Below are positions 1 through 11,872 of a DNA stretch of 64,000 nucleotides, in pieces (position 1 is the stretch's first letter; each line of letters opens with the position of its first letter). This DNA is from Protea cynaroides. Lineage: Eukaryota; Streptophyta; Magnoliopsida; Proteales; Proteaceae. The stretch spans positions 36,646,254 through 36,710,253 of the forward strand of contig CM053269.1 of the NCBI GenBank assembly GCA_028583415.1, in the 5' to 3' direction. The translations under genes and the position numbers were made by a program. The notes beneath the pieces are model-generated. The model ran no database searches and had not been told where the DNA came from. It saw only the letters and a program-made list of their open reading frames with translations.

Positions 1-785
1 TACAAGGATTTCCCCTAACCCACTTAGTATAATTAACAAAATAACTGTTGATGCAGCCATGCAAGAGCATTCTCTTCAGATATAGTAGTGTTCATCTGCA
101 AGTGAGTTGAAGCATTCAAGATCTTACTGTTCCAGAACAGATGAAGCAGGAGCATCCTCTTCAGACTTCAGATAAAGTAATGGTTCATCTGCATGAATCA
201 AAGCATTCAAGATCTTACTGTTCCAGAAAAAGATCATGTCCTGCCTTTAGAGAAGTGACCAAAATTGGTCTTGAGCCCTTAAGTTCCCCATATCAGCATA
301 TGGATAACACTTAGAAAATGTCAACCAGCTATCAATTTTCTACTTTCAGCTGTGGACAGAGTTTCTGGCTTTTTAAGTGGTCCAAAACTATATAAAGGGC
401 TGGGAACATGGGAAGCCTCATAGCCGAGCTTTATCAAGTTTTTTAAATTTTGCAAGTTCGATTGGTCAAAAATATTGATAGATTGGTTTTCAAATCAACA
501 TCTTACTTCCCAAATTATCATAGCTTAGAAACCAAGCATCATTAGGTAATGAAAATTACATTGATATAAGATGTCATTTACAATAAACCATACACCGCAG
601 TTGATTAAAAGAAAAATTTACCATGCCAAAGCATCACATAAACAACCAATTATTCCAAGGTCATTGCTCCTTGTAAGTTTAAAGATTACAAGATGGAAGA
701 TGATATTAAGGTTGATCCATAAAAAGTGGAACTATGATAGGTCAAGGTTTTACTAATTGAAAGGGCTTAATGAAGTGAAACTTAC
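1..785. other. Non-coding stretch, probably URB1 intron 3
   Basis: No coding exon was recognised on either strand. The stretch follows the GT donor of URB1 exon 3 on the minus strand, so it is most simply intron. It holds a two-copy direct repeat of about 91 bases (roughly 20-230); the shared motif GCATTCAAGATCTTACTG recurs at about 112 and 203. Confidence 0.4.
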
Positions 786-3029
786 AATATATAATGTCAA
801 TGCATCAAGCAATTTTGAGTGGAAGTATACGTCAACATCATTCAGTTCATCTCCAAGAATTGAGCACCCATTTAAAGCCCATATTCCAGCTATAACCTTC
901 ATGCAATCCATTTCATGATCCGACTCCTCCACTGTAACGGAACCTGTGATTTTCCCAGCCTCACCTAGTAAAGCAGTATCAGAGTCGGTGCTTATCCCAG
1001 TTATAATGATATCAAAATCCCCATTCACCGTATCAGATTTCAATTTCTTCACTTTGTCCCTATGATAAACATCAGGCAAGTCTTAAGATTTTCTTGCTCT
1101 CTTTAAGCTTGTCTTCGAAGCTTTTGAGTGGATAGAAGTTAAGGAAGAAAGCAACTTCAACAGCACCTGAGGATCAGGCAGCAAAGCTCTGGCTTCATGC
1201 TGAAATTCTTGCTTGAGAGATACCCACCTCTGCAATGTTCGGCTACTGGAAGCACGGTCTATAGCATCAAGTAACCTAGCCAATGACTTTAGTGCCTCCA
1301 GAAGAGGCCTTAAAGACCCATGCTTCACAAGAGAATCTGAGTGAAGTAGGCCTCTGTTGATAACCATGCGACTGAATGCACGGGGAACTATACATTTCAA
1401 CATACATTGTACCTCCAAACTGTCTAGAGAAGGCGGGTCTTGGGATGGGGAAACAAGGGAACTAAAAGGATTACTAGTGATTGCGTAAGAAACCAAATCA
1501 GCTACCAAGGATATTGCAGCAAACCTACAAGTAATTTAGTAACAAAAGAAAATTCACATTAAGAGAAGAAAGTAGTGACAAATGGCAGAAACTCTTCTAA
1601 ATAGGAAACTGACCACGTAGGCGATGCACGAGGCTCAAGATTGTATGGGAATTCATCCATGTATGAAGAACTCAATAATGGTCACCCGTGAACAATAGCC
1701 AGAAGTAGCTCTCTATGGTAGGTGATCTCTGATGCCTTTAGCTTCTTCATGACACCTAATAATCTCTGTGGATTACCCTTTAAAGAATTTGTACCAGCCT
1801 TCGAATCAGGCATCAAACCGTTGCAAGGATCTGTGCAAACCATAACTAGAACCTTGTGTGCAATCTCAGCAGCTGGCCCACCAAGATGATTCCCAGAAAT
1901 TATGATTAGTTGATCCAGAGTAACACTTCCAAAGAGAACACTCCGAAGACCTGGGGGCACCAAGGACTCGGGGGTGAGAACTCTATCTCGCAATGTTGAG
2001 AGAACATAAACTACAGTGTCATCATCATCGCTGCCAAGACCACGTAGCACACCGGAATACATGTCCTTCTGCTGTAATACCCACCTCAAAAGTCTTGGAT
2101 TCCCAACCTCCAGGAATGACATTGAAAATTCAATGAATGAACGTCTTGTAGAATGCTTTCCCTTTTTCCCAACCTTCTTTTGTTGATATTCTGAGAGCTT
2201 AGGAAACACTGGAAGCTTAAAATCAAAACTCCTAGCAACCTCAGAAGCTAAACCCACACCACGCCTAACAACTGCAGCCATTAGTAATAATGCTGCATTT
2301 TAACGTTTTGTTTCCTTATTGTTCAGCTCTGTGTAAATATCTTCCTGCTTGGTTTCTATAATCGAACGAGCAAACTTGTCCAATCTCCGGCTTATAGTGA
2401 TTCTTCCGATATCATGCGACTTATATTTTCCATCAGGGTGATCCAAAATAACAGATATTAATGATTGAACATACATCAATCCAGGTTTCTCCTGTCGAAG
2501 TTTCCAAGCTTCCATGAGCTCTGAGCACAAAGGCGAAGCCTGCACATATTGATGAAGCAATTCACCTCCAGAATCGCTTCTTAGTAGCCTAATGAATTCC
2601 TTTGAAGCTTGTGAGTATATCTTAACTTCGGGTGAGTGTATATTCCGCAAAAGCTCTCTCAGTTTTGCATCATAAGATGTCTTAACTACCAACTTCGAAC
2701 TTTCTTTTCCCAGAGCTTCATCATCATCTGCGCCTACTGTATCTGCAATTTCTTTTTCATTAAACACACAGAAAGAGTATGTATGCCATGTTAGTTAGGC
2801 AAAGCAGGAAAAAAAAATCAGTTCTTTTCCCTTACTGAAACATACAAATAGTAATAGTTCAAATATAAACAACAGGACGGAAGTACTTACCCAAGTCTTC
2901 GTCTCCCATATCAAGAAGGGAATCAGTTTCGAACTTCTGAAAATCTTCTCTGTGGATTGCTTTATCGTCTTCCATTTCCAATGCATCTCCCAAACAATCG
3001 CCTTCAAAACTTGAACTCGTTTCCTTCAT
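786..3029 (-). pseudogene. URB1: URB1/Npa1-like ribosome biogenesis gene, N-terminal exons 1-3, with three in-frame stops
   Basis: URB1 (yeast Npa1/Urb1, Arabidopsis homologue annotated as nucleolar pre-ribosomal-associated protein 1) is a very large helical-repeat protein of early 60S pre-ribosome assembly in the nucleolus. Three exons are seen: 3029-2891 (ATG; donor GTAAGT), 2742-1614 (acceptor TTGCAG; donor GTCAGT) and 1524-786 (acceptor TTGTAG; donor GTAAGT). They sum to 2007 bases, exactly 669 codons, and phases agree at both junctions, which supports the model. The reading holds the plant URB1 N-terminal block (acidic start, LRELLRNIHSPEVKIYSQAS, DEFPYNLEPRASPTW). In-frame stops fall at codon 194 (TAA, 2302-2300), codon 400 (TGA, 1684-1682) and codon 570 (TAA, 1085-1083). 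From memory of the family, the first replaces Gln in KRQNAALLL and the second Arg in an HGRP motif, both single C-to-T changes. No indel was found. Later exons would lie left of position 1. Assembly or base-call error is the main alternative to a pseudogene. Confidence 0.8.
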
Positions 3030-3239
3030 TCTTACTATGGGCTTTCTCTAATAGGGTTTCAATGGAAACACGTCTAGTGAAGAAGCCGCTGACACCTTGT
3101 TTGATTCGAAAAGGCACTGAAAGCCTGAAATACCGGTCGAGCTCCTCTGAATCACCCTGTGAGGACAATGGATTTTCATATGATCCTTCACGAAATCAAA
3201 ATAGGCTCTCGCCTTGGTTACTTTGTCCATCCACGCCAA
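3030..3239 (-). promoter_or_regulatory. Short upstream segment of URB1 exon 1 (5' UTR or promoter remnant)
   Basis: This is about 210 bases between the URB1 start codon and the TAT/Ogre-like remnant. An open frame of 63 codons occupies it on the minus strand (start near 3239, ending 3048), but no family was recognised and it may be chance. No convincing TATA box was located. Whatever promoter the gene had further upstream has been displaced or interrupted by the retrotransposon remnant. Confidence 0.3.
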
Positions 3240-4110
3240 TGGATGGAGTAAAATATGGAGTCGCCACCTAGATACGGTCTAAAATTTATAAATGGTTTCT
3301 CACTTGGAGAGACACTATGACTCATGCTCAATGGATTGGCTTCTAGTCTTACCAGAGAAGGGTATGTGTAAAGTTATGAGTTGGAAAGGTGTTATGCACC
3401 CAACTCGCCCGATCAATGGACCGGTCTCCTTCTGTCCTATCATTTCCTACATTCTTGAAACTTATGTATGTTCAAGTCGTTCAATTTAACCTAACTAGGC
3501 AAATGGGGAACCTTAGACCAAGTTTCTAAGTTGTTCTAACTTAGGGTACCGCCACATAGACTTAAAAAAATAAAATACAAGACAACAGACAATAAATGGA
3601 TCAATGAACAAATGAATGGATAAAAAAAAATGAAATAATCATGAATAAACAAATAATGAATTAAAAGAATGAATAACATAGAAAATACAACAGATAATGG
3701 ATGACCGAGCTCGAGATCAAGCCGCCTACGTATCCCTGTGCGGCGGGAATCAGGCCAAACGTAGTTCGTGCGGGGTTGTGGTTGTGGTTGTGTGTGAGGT
3801 GCTCCCTTGACAAAGGAAGCACGTGTGACCGTGCGTGAAGGGTGAACTACTCAAAGTTCTCTCCACTTCCCGCTGCCAACGTATCTCCTTAGAGAATCAG
3901 ATCAAACATAGTTCCCATCAGTTAACGGGCTGTTGGGCCACACATGGCATTACTGAAGAGGTGCTCGGACCTCAGCTCCCTGCATTGGGCAAAGCATCAC
4001 TCAAGAGGTACTCGGGCCTTAGCTCCCCGCACTCGACAAGGGTAAACTAACATTCTGAAAGTGACTGGTCTACAGACCAACTCCCAAACAGGGGAGACGA
4101 AATGCCCTCA
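3240..4110 (-). mobile_element. TAT/Ogre-like gypsy LTR and flanking remnant, reverse orientation
   Basis: On the minus strand the segment shows strings I know from plant TAT/Ogre-type LTR regions: GGTGGCGACTCCAT (near 3255), a GGGCGAGTTGGGTGC block (about 3400), and the pair GAACTACGTTTGGCCTGATT ... GATACGTAGGCGGCTTGAT (about 3720-3790). A forward-oriented counterpart of the last pair lies at 41960-42040 in the other TAT-like region of this window. No LTR boundary or coding domain is recognisable. The clade is assigned from these strings only. Confidence 0.5.
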
Positions 4111-5800
4111 AGCTATAAATGAACGATGACTAGGTTGGAGATCAAACATGATCCCAACCGTCGCTTGGATCATGAAACACGAACATTTTTTTGTATTTTT
4201 CTTTTTCTTTCTTTTCTTTTTTTGTATTTTTCTTTTCCCAGCAAAAATGAACTCATTGGAGTCACCATAGAATTTCACAACGTTGGGGAAGGGGACTCAT
4301 ACATCCGGATCAAGCAAGAAAAGCATTTTAAGCACGTGAGCATGTGGTTCAAGATATCCATCAATCAGAATAAAAATCAAACAAGTCTTATGGACAGTAG
4401 TATGGCAAGCAAAAGCATATTACCCTAAGCATGAATCCAGGTATATATCAAGTAATCCAACCCAAACATGGAATGAGCTAAGCAGTGGAATGGTTCCATC
4501 TTTAAACAAATGCATGACCTAGTAGGAACATTAAACCAAACCAGACCCATCCGACTTATACCGAATGAGGTTTGACATTAAGAATGAGCCAATGCAATCC
4601 AAGCACATTTAACCCTCAAGACAGCTCCACGAAATCAGATTCAATATAAGAGAAGCTAATCTAAGCCCAATCAGATCTGCCAATGAGAAATAGGCCAATC
4701 CGAAATCAGATTTGACATCAAGAGAGATAAAATCTATCCTGACTAGATTTGACATTAGGGGACCATGGAAAAGCCAAACCAATTTTAAACCCTTAGAGAT
4801 AGATCAATTCAGCCCAAACAGATTTGACATTAAAGAGATTAATATAAACCAACCAAACCCAAAACGAACCAAACCAAAAACCATGTCCTTGTAAAAAAAA
4901 TACTGAAATCTCACCCTTTCAACCGAACAATTTTCTATGACAAATATTGACGTTGTTAGAAAACATTAAACAGCCATGACATTTGTCTCCCCTTCAAACC
5001 ATAAAAATGAAACCAAAGTCATGCACTCATCTCAACATTAGACAGCTATCCTCTTGGACAAACCTTCAAAACAGAAATTGTAAATAATGTCCCACTCAAA
5101 CGCTTTAACCCCTTGTAAAAAATCCAAGTCCCAAACCAGATCAGATTTGACAGTATAAACCAATTTCAATCCAAGAGATTTAATCATGAAAGCACACAGA
5201 GATCTGAACACGATTCACACATAAGAACCCAACCAGCTAACCCATACACTAAACCAAAACCATGGCATATAAAATAGGCTAGGATTAAGCATTAGAACCA
5301 AACCAGTTTTTTAACCAAAACTGGACCAACTCATATCCACATGGAATATGTTAACAACAAGACACAAGATATACGACCAACATATCAGTTGGTCACAGTC
5401 AAAAATGACATTAAGAGTGCCAATAAGATACCAGGTTACAACCAGCCTATACCAGATTACAATCGACATTAAATGGATCATGCACTCAAGGTAAAAAATG
5501 ATTATAGCAGAACAAACAATAAAAGTAGATCAAATTATGTTATAAGAAAGAGAATGGAACATGCCAACAATAGAATGGGAAACTTAAGGAGAGAATCATA
5601 CAGAGACAGAATATAAACTACATCCACACATGGCATTGGATTCAAGCATAAAATCAGGTTCAAGAATAATGATCAAACCAATTTGATAACAAAACAAACC
5701 AACTCAAATATCCAATGAAACTGGCCCAAATTTATATTTCCAGCATTTTCAATGAGGAGACACGAAGAGATCTTTGTGAATATGGGAGAAACAAAAGGGA
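4111..5800. repeat. AT-rich non-coding stretch with a scattered GATTTGACATTAAGAG-like motif
   Basis: No gene was found. Between about 4560 and 5160 a motif close to CAGATTTGACATTAAGAG recurs about five times (near 4570, 4705, 4745, 4820 and 5140) at irregular spacing, in purine-rich context. It may be the degraded interior of the adjacent TAT-like remnant. Confidence 0.3.
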
Positions 5801-5829
5801 TGAAGCTCCCCAACTACTATTTTGTGTTA

Positions 5830-6121
5830 ACATCCCTCATAGAAACTCATATCCATAATGTTGAACCCTTCTTCTTGAAAAACTTTTCCATGGCCTATTA
5901 TCCATTGTTGTAAGGAATTCATCCTCTTTCTTAATGGTAATGAAGTCATGCAACAGGTAAATGCTGAAGTATCGTATGTGCAGAACACGACCTCCAAGAT
6001 CAGAGCAGGGGTATCCATCTAAAGCTTTTATGGCTGTTTGGGCAGAACGCAATTCAAAGTAAGAAACAATGACACAAGCACCACTTATATCAGCTTGGAA
6101 TATTCCACTAATTTCCCCCAC
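5830..6121 (-). pseudogene. ALKBH8-like fragment (end of RRM joined to start of AlkB domain), broken
   Basis: ALKBH8/TRM9-type proteins join an RRM to an Fe(II)/2-oxoglutarate AlkB oxygenase and act on wobble uridine of tRNA. The frame from 6121 reads the second half of an RRM (SGACVIVSYFELRSAQTAI, then CSDLGGRVLHIRY) and runs directly into the start of the AlkB part (YLLHDF, then DNRPWKSF and RRRVQHYGYEF). In the plant proteins I remember, a linker of several tens of residues separates these blocks; here it is missing. The frame stops at once after GYEFL, and a two-base deletion would explain it because the next expected residues (YE) continue in another frame. The iron-binding HxD...H motif is absent. 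It is probably a partial pseudogene or retrocopy fragment. The family assignment rests on memory of conserved motifs. Confidence 0.55.
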
Positions 6122-6129
6122 TCAACATC

Positions 6130-7285
6130 AATAGTAAATAATTTCACTTTCAAATATAACATAACCTATCACACTAGTTCAAACCTCTCATACTCTGGCT
6201 CAATTAGCCGTATAAGTTGACTTAGAAGTTCATGTATCAAAAACCTAAGGGGAAAACTAATGATTAAAAATCCTAGAACATCAGAAACCAGAACAAATAG
6301 AATATCTAAACATGAAACCAGAACATTAGCCACGAAGAAGAAACTTAACACCTAAACCCATTCAACCGAAACCGACTGTTGCAAGCATGGAACGGCAACA
6401 CAACATTGTAAGATAGAATCGAGGACATTCTAATAGAAAAGATGCAAAGAAAAACAAATGATGGCTGACAACATCACAAATGAAATCAAGCAAGACAACA
6501 TGGTAATGCCGAGCTCTGACCCCTCAACTTTTCCGAATTCACTCGAAAACCGACTAAAAAGCTTGAAAAAAAAAACACTATATTTGACAGATCTAGAAGT
6601 GAGAAAAACTGAAGAAGGTTCCAGAATGAGCTTGAAATACCATCTAACAATGAGAAACCCTAATGGATGATACCCAGGGCTAAACTTCAAATGATCATCC
6701 AAACCCACAAACCAGAATTCCCACTACAAAGTGACCAGAGATCTCAGCAGCTTTTACACCAATAGCAAAATTTGAGTCAGTTAGGAAAGTTAGCAGCCGA
6801 GACTCGATCTGCAACCTCTTAAATTGATTAAAAAACCTCAGGATTACTTGAATAAAGAAACCAGATACTGTCAAAGTACAACTGATGAACCCAATGGCCA
6901 CAAACTCAACTAGAATATTCAGAAAAATTAGGTTTTTGTTTGTAATAGAAGGTTAAATTAGTAATTTTAGTTTTTCTCAACTTAAAACAATAAGGGATAA
7001 CAATCTCTCACTATTTTGGGTGCCAGTTAAATGGGAGTGGATGTAATTGTCAAAAACTACTGGGTGATAGTTGATATTAGTCCAAACTACAGGGATAGCA
7101 CGTGTATTTTTCCCTTAATTTTATGGTTGGAAAGAAGGTCTTCCAATAAATGTTGCCTTAATTTATGTACTCACTAATCATTTTACAAGGTCTGCAACAT
7201 CTACACCCCAATTGGGTTAAACTTGAAGAATATGGCAGCTATCTCAAAAACACACACATGTGCATGCACAGCAAGAGAGATATAC
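6130..7285. other. Stretch without recognisable genes, presumably URB1-related intron or spacer
   Basis: Open frames up to about 92 codons exist on both strands, but none resembles a known family and several overlap each other. The segment near 6930-7120 resembles the edge of a dispersed repeat but no termini could be defined. The C-terminal URB1 exon expected after exon B was not found here. Confidence 0.3.
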
Positions 7286-7639
7286 CTTGTGAAATGCAAA
7301 TATTGGTGGTGTGCTCATAAGTAAAGCTCTGAGACCAAGCTCAGCTGTGAGGCCAGATTCCATGTTATTGAATCCATCATCAATGGCCAGAAATAGTTGA
7401 AATAAACCCTCAAATGATAAGGTAAAATGTGGTTGGTATATTTTTCTTTTTTGAGAAATCCTGAATGTTGATAGCAGTATCTGTAGAATTGAGTTAACCA
7501 AGGAAACATTCTTCTCTATCAATTTTATGTCAGCTGCTAAGATTTTGTGTAGGTCAAATGCCAGTTCAGATAGTTGCTCAAGGCCATACTTCTGCAGCCA
7601 TTCAGTCACATTTCTGAATGAAATAACAACCACAGTAAC
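7286..7639 (-). CDS. URB1: URB1-like C-terminal-region exon B
   Basis: This exon has 118 codons without a stop, flanked by acceptor GGAATTCAG (AG at 7641-7640) and donor GTATAT (from 7285), phase 0 at both ends. It reads ISFRNVTEWLQKYGLEQLSE, then QPHFTLSFEGLFQLF and LGLRALLMSTPP, which match the late part of plant URB1 as I recall it. It continues exon A (14158-14000) smoothly in sequence and phase, implying an intron of about 6.4 kb now filled by transposons. The next exon of the family, starting with a KLSKF-like helix, was not found down to 3029. The exon looks intact and could belong to a functional gene only if the rest exists elsewhere, which this window does not support. Confidence 0.75.
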
Positions 7640-8693
7640 CTGAATTCCACACAAAAAGAGAACTTAGTTAAAAGAATAGTAATCACTAATTATCCACATG
7701 GCAAGCACAACCCAATAGTAATCTGGAATATGCAGTTAGACAAACATATTGCCACACGTGACACACATTGCAAAGTGAATGAACAATTTCAGAATTTAGG
7801 TGTTTGTGTAGGGTACTACTCAGCAGCTACTTCCTAAGTTCATATAGCCTAATAACTAGCCATACGAGATAAAATCAGGGCTCAAATGGGTATGGTCCAG
7901 ATCACGTGCAAAAACCGTAATTAAAAAAAATAAAAATTTTTAAACAATGAAAAATTTATGGAACCAAGGATAGAAGTATTCAGGAGGGGAGAGAAGGGGG
8001 GGGGGAGAAGAACTAGCAAATATTGGATAGACCAGTTGACGTTGATATGCATCATCTGATACAATATAGGCGATTGAATGTTGAAGTGTACCAGAAAAAT
8101 GATATGTTTGACCAAATCACTGATGTTGTGCCCATACAGTATTCAATCAAGTCAAAACATTAATACAATAATCATATAAGAAAAGAACATCTTAAAAATT
8201 GCATAGAAGTCTGAATTAAAAATATTTACATAAGCTAAGGCATAAAATACTAGTGTATGAAATAATGATAAATATCACCCCCACAAAAGGAAAAAGGAAG
8301 AAGAAGAAGAAATGACTGATATTTTAAGTCAAAACTTGGTGAATATGAAGCTGCATTTCACAGTAAGGTATTTTACATTGTAAGCACAAGGAATATTGCC
8401 ATCTTCACCATAAATCACACGCATGAAGGAAAGCCTAGTCACTTAAATTACTTACAAAGTTTGATTTAGATATATTAATTTGTGAACCAAAATTTTCCTT
8501 GAAAGAATTAATGGGGACCTTTTGTAGTTGGGAGAGCTCTATCACAAAACTGATCCGCAAAGATGAGTTGGTGCACGGGGCAGCCATCAACAACGCCATT
8601 AAACGGATTTTTAAATCCAAGTTAGTGGTAAGAAAGCAACAATAGGAAGGAACAATTTAGGACTTAAAAGGTTTCAATGTCCATGCTTTGAAG
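7640..8693. other. Putative URB1 intron sequence, left of the foldback element
   Basis: No gene could be assigned. An open stretch around 8450-8600 on the minus strand is followed by GTAAGT and has a protein-like composition, but I could not place it in any family. Confidence 0.3.
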
Positions 8694-9982
8694 GGATTTG
8701 GCTCCTCTGTAGCGAGGGGGGTTGCTACGGGAGGTGGCAATGGGGGTCAATGCTAGCCACGTATACAACTTTCCATCCTATGGTGAAGAATAGATTGATG
8801 TAGAATAAGGAGGGACAAGCAGCTTAAAAAATGCAAATCACCTCTTCATTCTCTTCTCCTTCCCGACAAAACCCTCTTCTTTCTCCTCCTCTTTCCTCCT
8901 CGATTCATTGGCTTCCTCCTATGATCAAGAGTAGATTAATTAATTTAGAATAAAGAGGGACAAGAAGAAGCAGCTTAAAAATTGCAAAAGACCTCTTGAG
9001 CTCTAAACCGAACAACCAAATGTGTGAAAAAATTCCACACCGTGAAAATCCTTTTCATTCTCCTCCTTCCCGACTGAAACCCTGATGCAGGCCAGGTTTT
9101 ATCAAGAAAGAAGAGGCGCAAGAAGAAGATAAATGAGCTTGACCCCTTGGGCCAGCCTAATCCATTGGGCCAGGCTAATCCAGGTTAAACCAGCCCACAA
9201 GTTATCCTCCCGCCAGCACTAGTATGGACAAATTTAGTAGAGTCGGTAGCAGTAGATATAGTAGGATCCTTTTGATTAATGGTCTGGAGACTACTAAGAA
9301 TTTCCTTGAATTTAGTTTCCTAAAGTGTTTAGGAAACCTTCCTAATTTCATTTTAGAAACTCTCCTATTTTATAAAGGAAGTTTTAGTTTTAGTTTGGAG
9401 TTTTTATTTTTTAGACTTTCCTAAATCTTTGTAATTTAATTCAGAAGTTATAAATAAGAAGAGAAGGCCAGCGGCAATGCAGAGAGATTTTCCAGGAAAA
9501 AAAAGAAGAAGAAAGTTAAACTTTTATTTTTTTTGGTTGAGTCTCCCACGGTTGTGAGACTCAACCGATTGTTACTTTTTTCTATCTTCGCTCAACTCTC
9601 TTACATTATTTTATTTCCTGTCCATTCATTACTGTTGGGCGACTATTTTTCTGCAACATTGAGACCATCCTTTGAATTTACTAGTAAGATCTTCATCAGC
9701 ACAATTTGAAATTACTCACAGCCTGGGCAGTAGACCATTCCAGCCACCTTTCGACACACAACTTCTGCAGTTTTTATTGGATCCCTCCTAGATTCCAGAG
9801 TGTATTCAAATCTATTATAAGGAACATCTGCTACAAATTTCATGAAGATCTAAGGGTTAGATTTCAAGATAAGTGAATCTCTTTATTATTCTCTAATGCT
9901 GTTTTGAATTTGGACTGAATAACGATCCTGCAACAAAGAGGATTTGTTAAATTAGGTTGCTTTGAATCCTCTTTGCCATCAA

Positions 9983-9995
9983 TTGGTACCAGAGC
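9983..9995 (+). other. Primer-binding site of the gag-only LTR element
   Basis: TTGGTACCAGAGC begins two bases after the CATCA end of the 5' LTR. It is close to the TGGTATCAGAGC complement of initiator-Met tRNA commonly used by plant elements. Confidence 0.6.
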
Positions 9996-10003
9996 TTCAT
10001 CAT

Positions 10004-10509
10004 GGAGGGTTCCAACTCTCCTAACCAGTCCCTTGACTCTTTGATTATGGTGCTCCAACAATTGGCTATCTAACTAGCCACTAGCTTGTCTATCATGGCT
10101 ACTAGTGATCCCAAACGCTCTGAACTAGTGGCTGAAATGCTCAGGTTAACCTCAAAACTTGCTGCAACATTAGAACGCATAGACAACAAATGGGATGCTT
10201 ACATTCAAGCAATAGTAGACACAATAGCAAACAATTTTCCCAAGCGGTCAGAAGAGTAATGTGATTTAATACAATCTCAATTCAACTTTGCACTATCAAA
10301 GGAAGATGCAACTCCCTCATGCAATTCTATTGTGGATCACGAATGTGACGAGGAAACAAAGACGATAGAAGAAATACCCAATTTCAAGGTGGAACATGTT
10401 TCTTCTCTCGAACCTGTAGTTGAAGACCACATCAGTTACACTATGGATGATTTTATTCAAGTCAATGAGGTAAATAGATGTGATCTTAATCTTACTTGTG
10501 TAGACTGAT
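10004..10509 (+). pseudogene. Short gag-like reading frame of the TR-GAG-like element, degenerate
   Basis: A frame starts ATGGAGGGTTCCAACTCTCC just after the primer-binding site and reads about 19 codons to a TAG-containing interruption. It can be followed as an acidic, Glu/Asp-rich frame with further stops (ERIDNKWDAYIQAIVDTIAN; EEIPNFKVEHVSSLEP) to a double stop near 10510. Position and size suggest a remnant gag. No zinc knuckle, protease or RT motif is present. Confidence 0.4.
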
Positions 10510-11872
10510 AATGAGAGTCACAGTGATCATGAGGCCATAGACGTTGAGGAAATGACTATGGAAGAAAAAGAGTTAGATGTGGAGATCCCCATGGACACCC
10601 CCTTCAGGGTTAAATCTTTTCAAGATATTGAGCATATTGACCTTGTGATACCTCCCAATATTTTGAAGATAGTGGACCCAAGGAGGCAAACTTTCTTTTG
10701 AATTGTCAAGCACAACTAGACTTCCAACATCCAAGAAAGATATGTACCGACCCCACGGAATTGATTCTTCACCATTACAAAACTCGTGTACGAGTTTATT
10801 TTAAGTGGAGGGAGTTGATGCAAGCCAGTTTATATCAAAAAAGAAGAGCCGCAAGAAGAAGATAAATGGGCTTGACCCACTGGGCCAGCCTAATCCATTG
10901 GGCCAGGCTAATGCAGGTTAAACCAGCCCATAAGTTATCTTCCCGCCAACACTAGTATCGACAGATTTAGTAGAGTCGGCAGAAATAGATCTAGTTGGAT
11001 CCTTTTGATTAATGGTCTTATTTTCTTTCCTAAAACATAGGCTAGTTAGTTAGATTCCTTGAATTTAGTTTCCTAAAGTGTTTAGGAAACCTTCCTAATA
11101 TCAGTTTTAGAAACTCTCCTATTTTATAAAGGAAGTTTCAGTTTTAGTTTGGAGTTTCTATTTTTGAGACTTTCCTAAATCTTTGTAATCTAATTCAGAA
11201 GTTATAAATAAGAAGAGAAGGCTGACGGCAGTGCAGAAAGATTTTCTAGAAAAAAAAGAAAAAAGAAAGTTGAACTTCTATTTTTTCTGGTTGAGTCTCC
11301 CACGGTTGTGAGACTCAACTGATTGTTACTTTTTTCTTTCTTTGCTCAACTCTCTTACATTATTTTATTTCCTGTCCATTCATTACTGTTGGGCGACTGT
11401 TTTTCTGCAACATTGAGACCATCCTTTGAATTTACTGGTAAGATCTCCATCAGCCCAATTTGAAATTACTCACAACCTGGGTGGTAGACCATTCCAGCCA
11501 CCTTTCGACACACACAACTTCTGCAGTTTTTATTGGATCCCTCCTAGATTCCAGAGTGTATTCACATCTATTATAAAGAACATCTGCTACAAATTTCATG
11601 AAGATCTAAAGGTTAGATTTCAAGATAAGTGAATCTTTTTACTATTCTCTAATGCTGTTTTGAATTTGGACTGAGTAACGATCTTGCAGCAAAGAGGATT
11701 TGTTAAATTAAGTTGCATTGACTCCTCTTTGCCATCAAACTCTCTTCATTATCCTTCTTCCTCCTTCAATTCTCTTCATTCTTTCTCCTCTGAAATCGAT
11801 TGAAATCCCAAATTGATTCAGCGAAGAGAACTCCCAATCCCCCTTAAAACCGCTCCTTGAAACCCTACTGGG

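Larger units (their letters stand above)
9083..11737 (+). mobile_element. Small gag-only LTR retrotransposon (TR-GAG/TRIM-like), complete with two LTRs
   Basis: LTRs are 9083-9981 and 10816-11737 (899 and 922 bases), each starting TGATGCA and ending CATCA. The primer-binding site TTGGTACCAGAGC (9983-9995) resembles the initiator-Met complement; the polypurine tract AAGTGGAGGGAGT precedes the 3' LTR. Flanks are AACCC and AACTC, a probable 5-bp TSD with one change. The interior is only 834 bases and has no pol. It depends on another element for movement. It sits inside the left arm of the foldback element. Confidence 0.8.

Noticed and set aside
2957..3271. 104-codon plus-strand frame
   Set aside because: It is antisense to URB1 exon 1 and its upstream segment and shows no family resemblance.
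8435..8620. Minus-strand open stretch followed by GTAAGT, protein-like composition, between URB1 exons A and B
   Set aside because: It does not fit URB1 between these exons, and no other family was recognised; too short to support as an exon.
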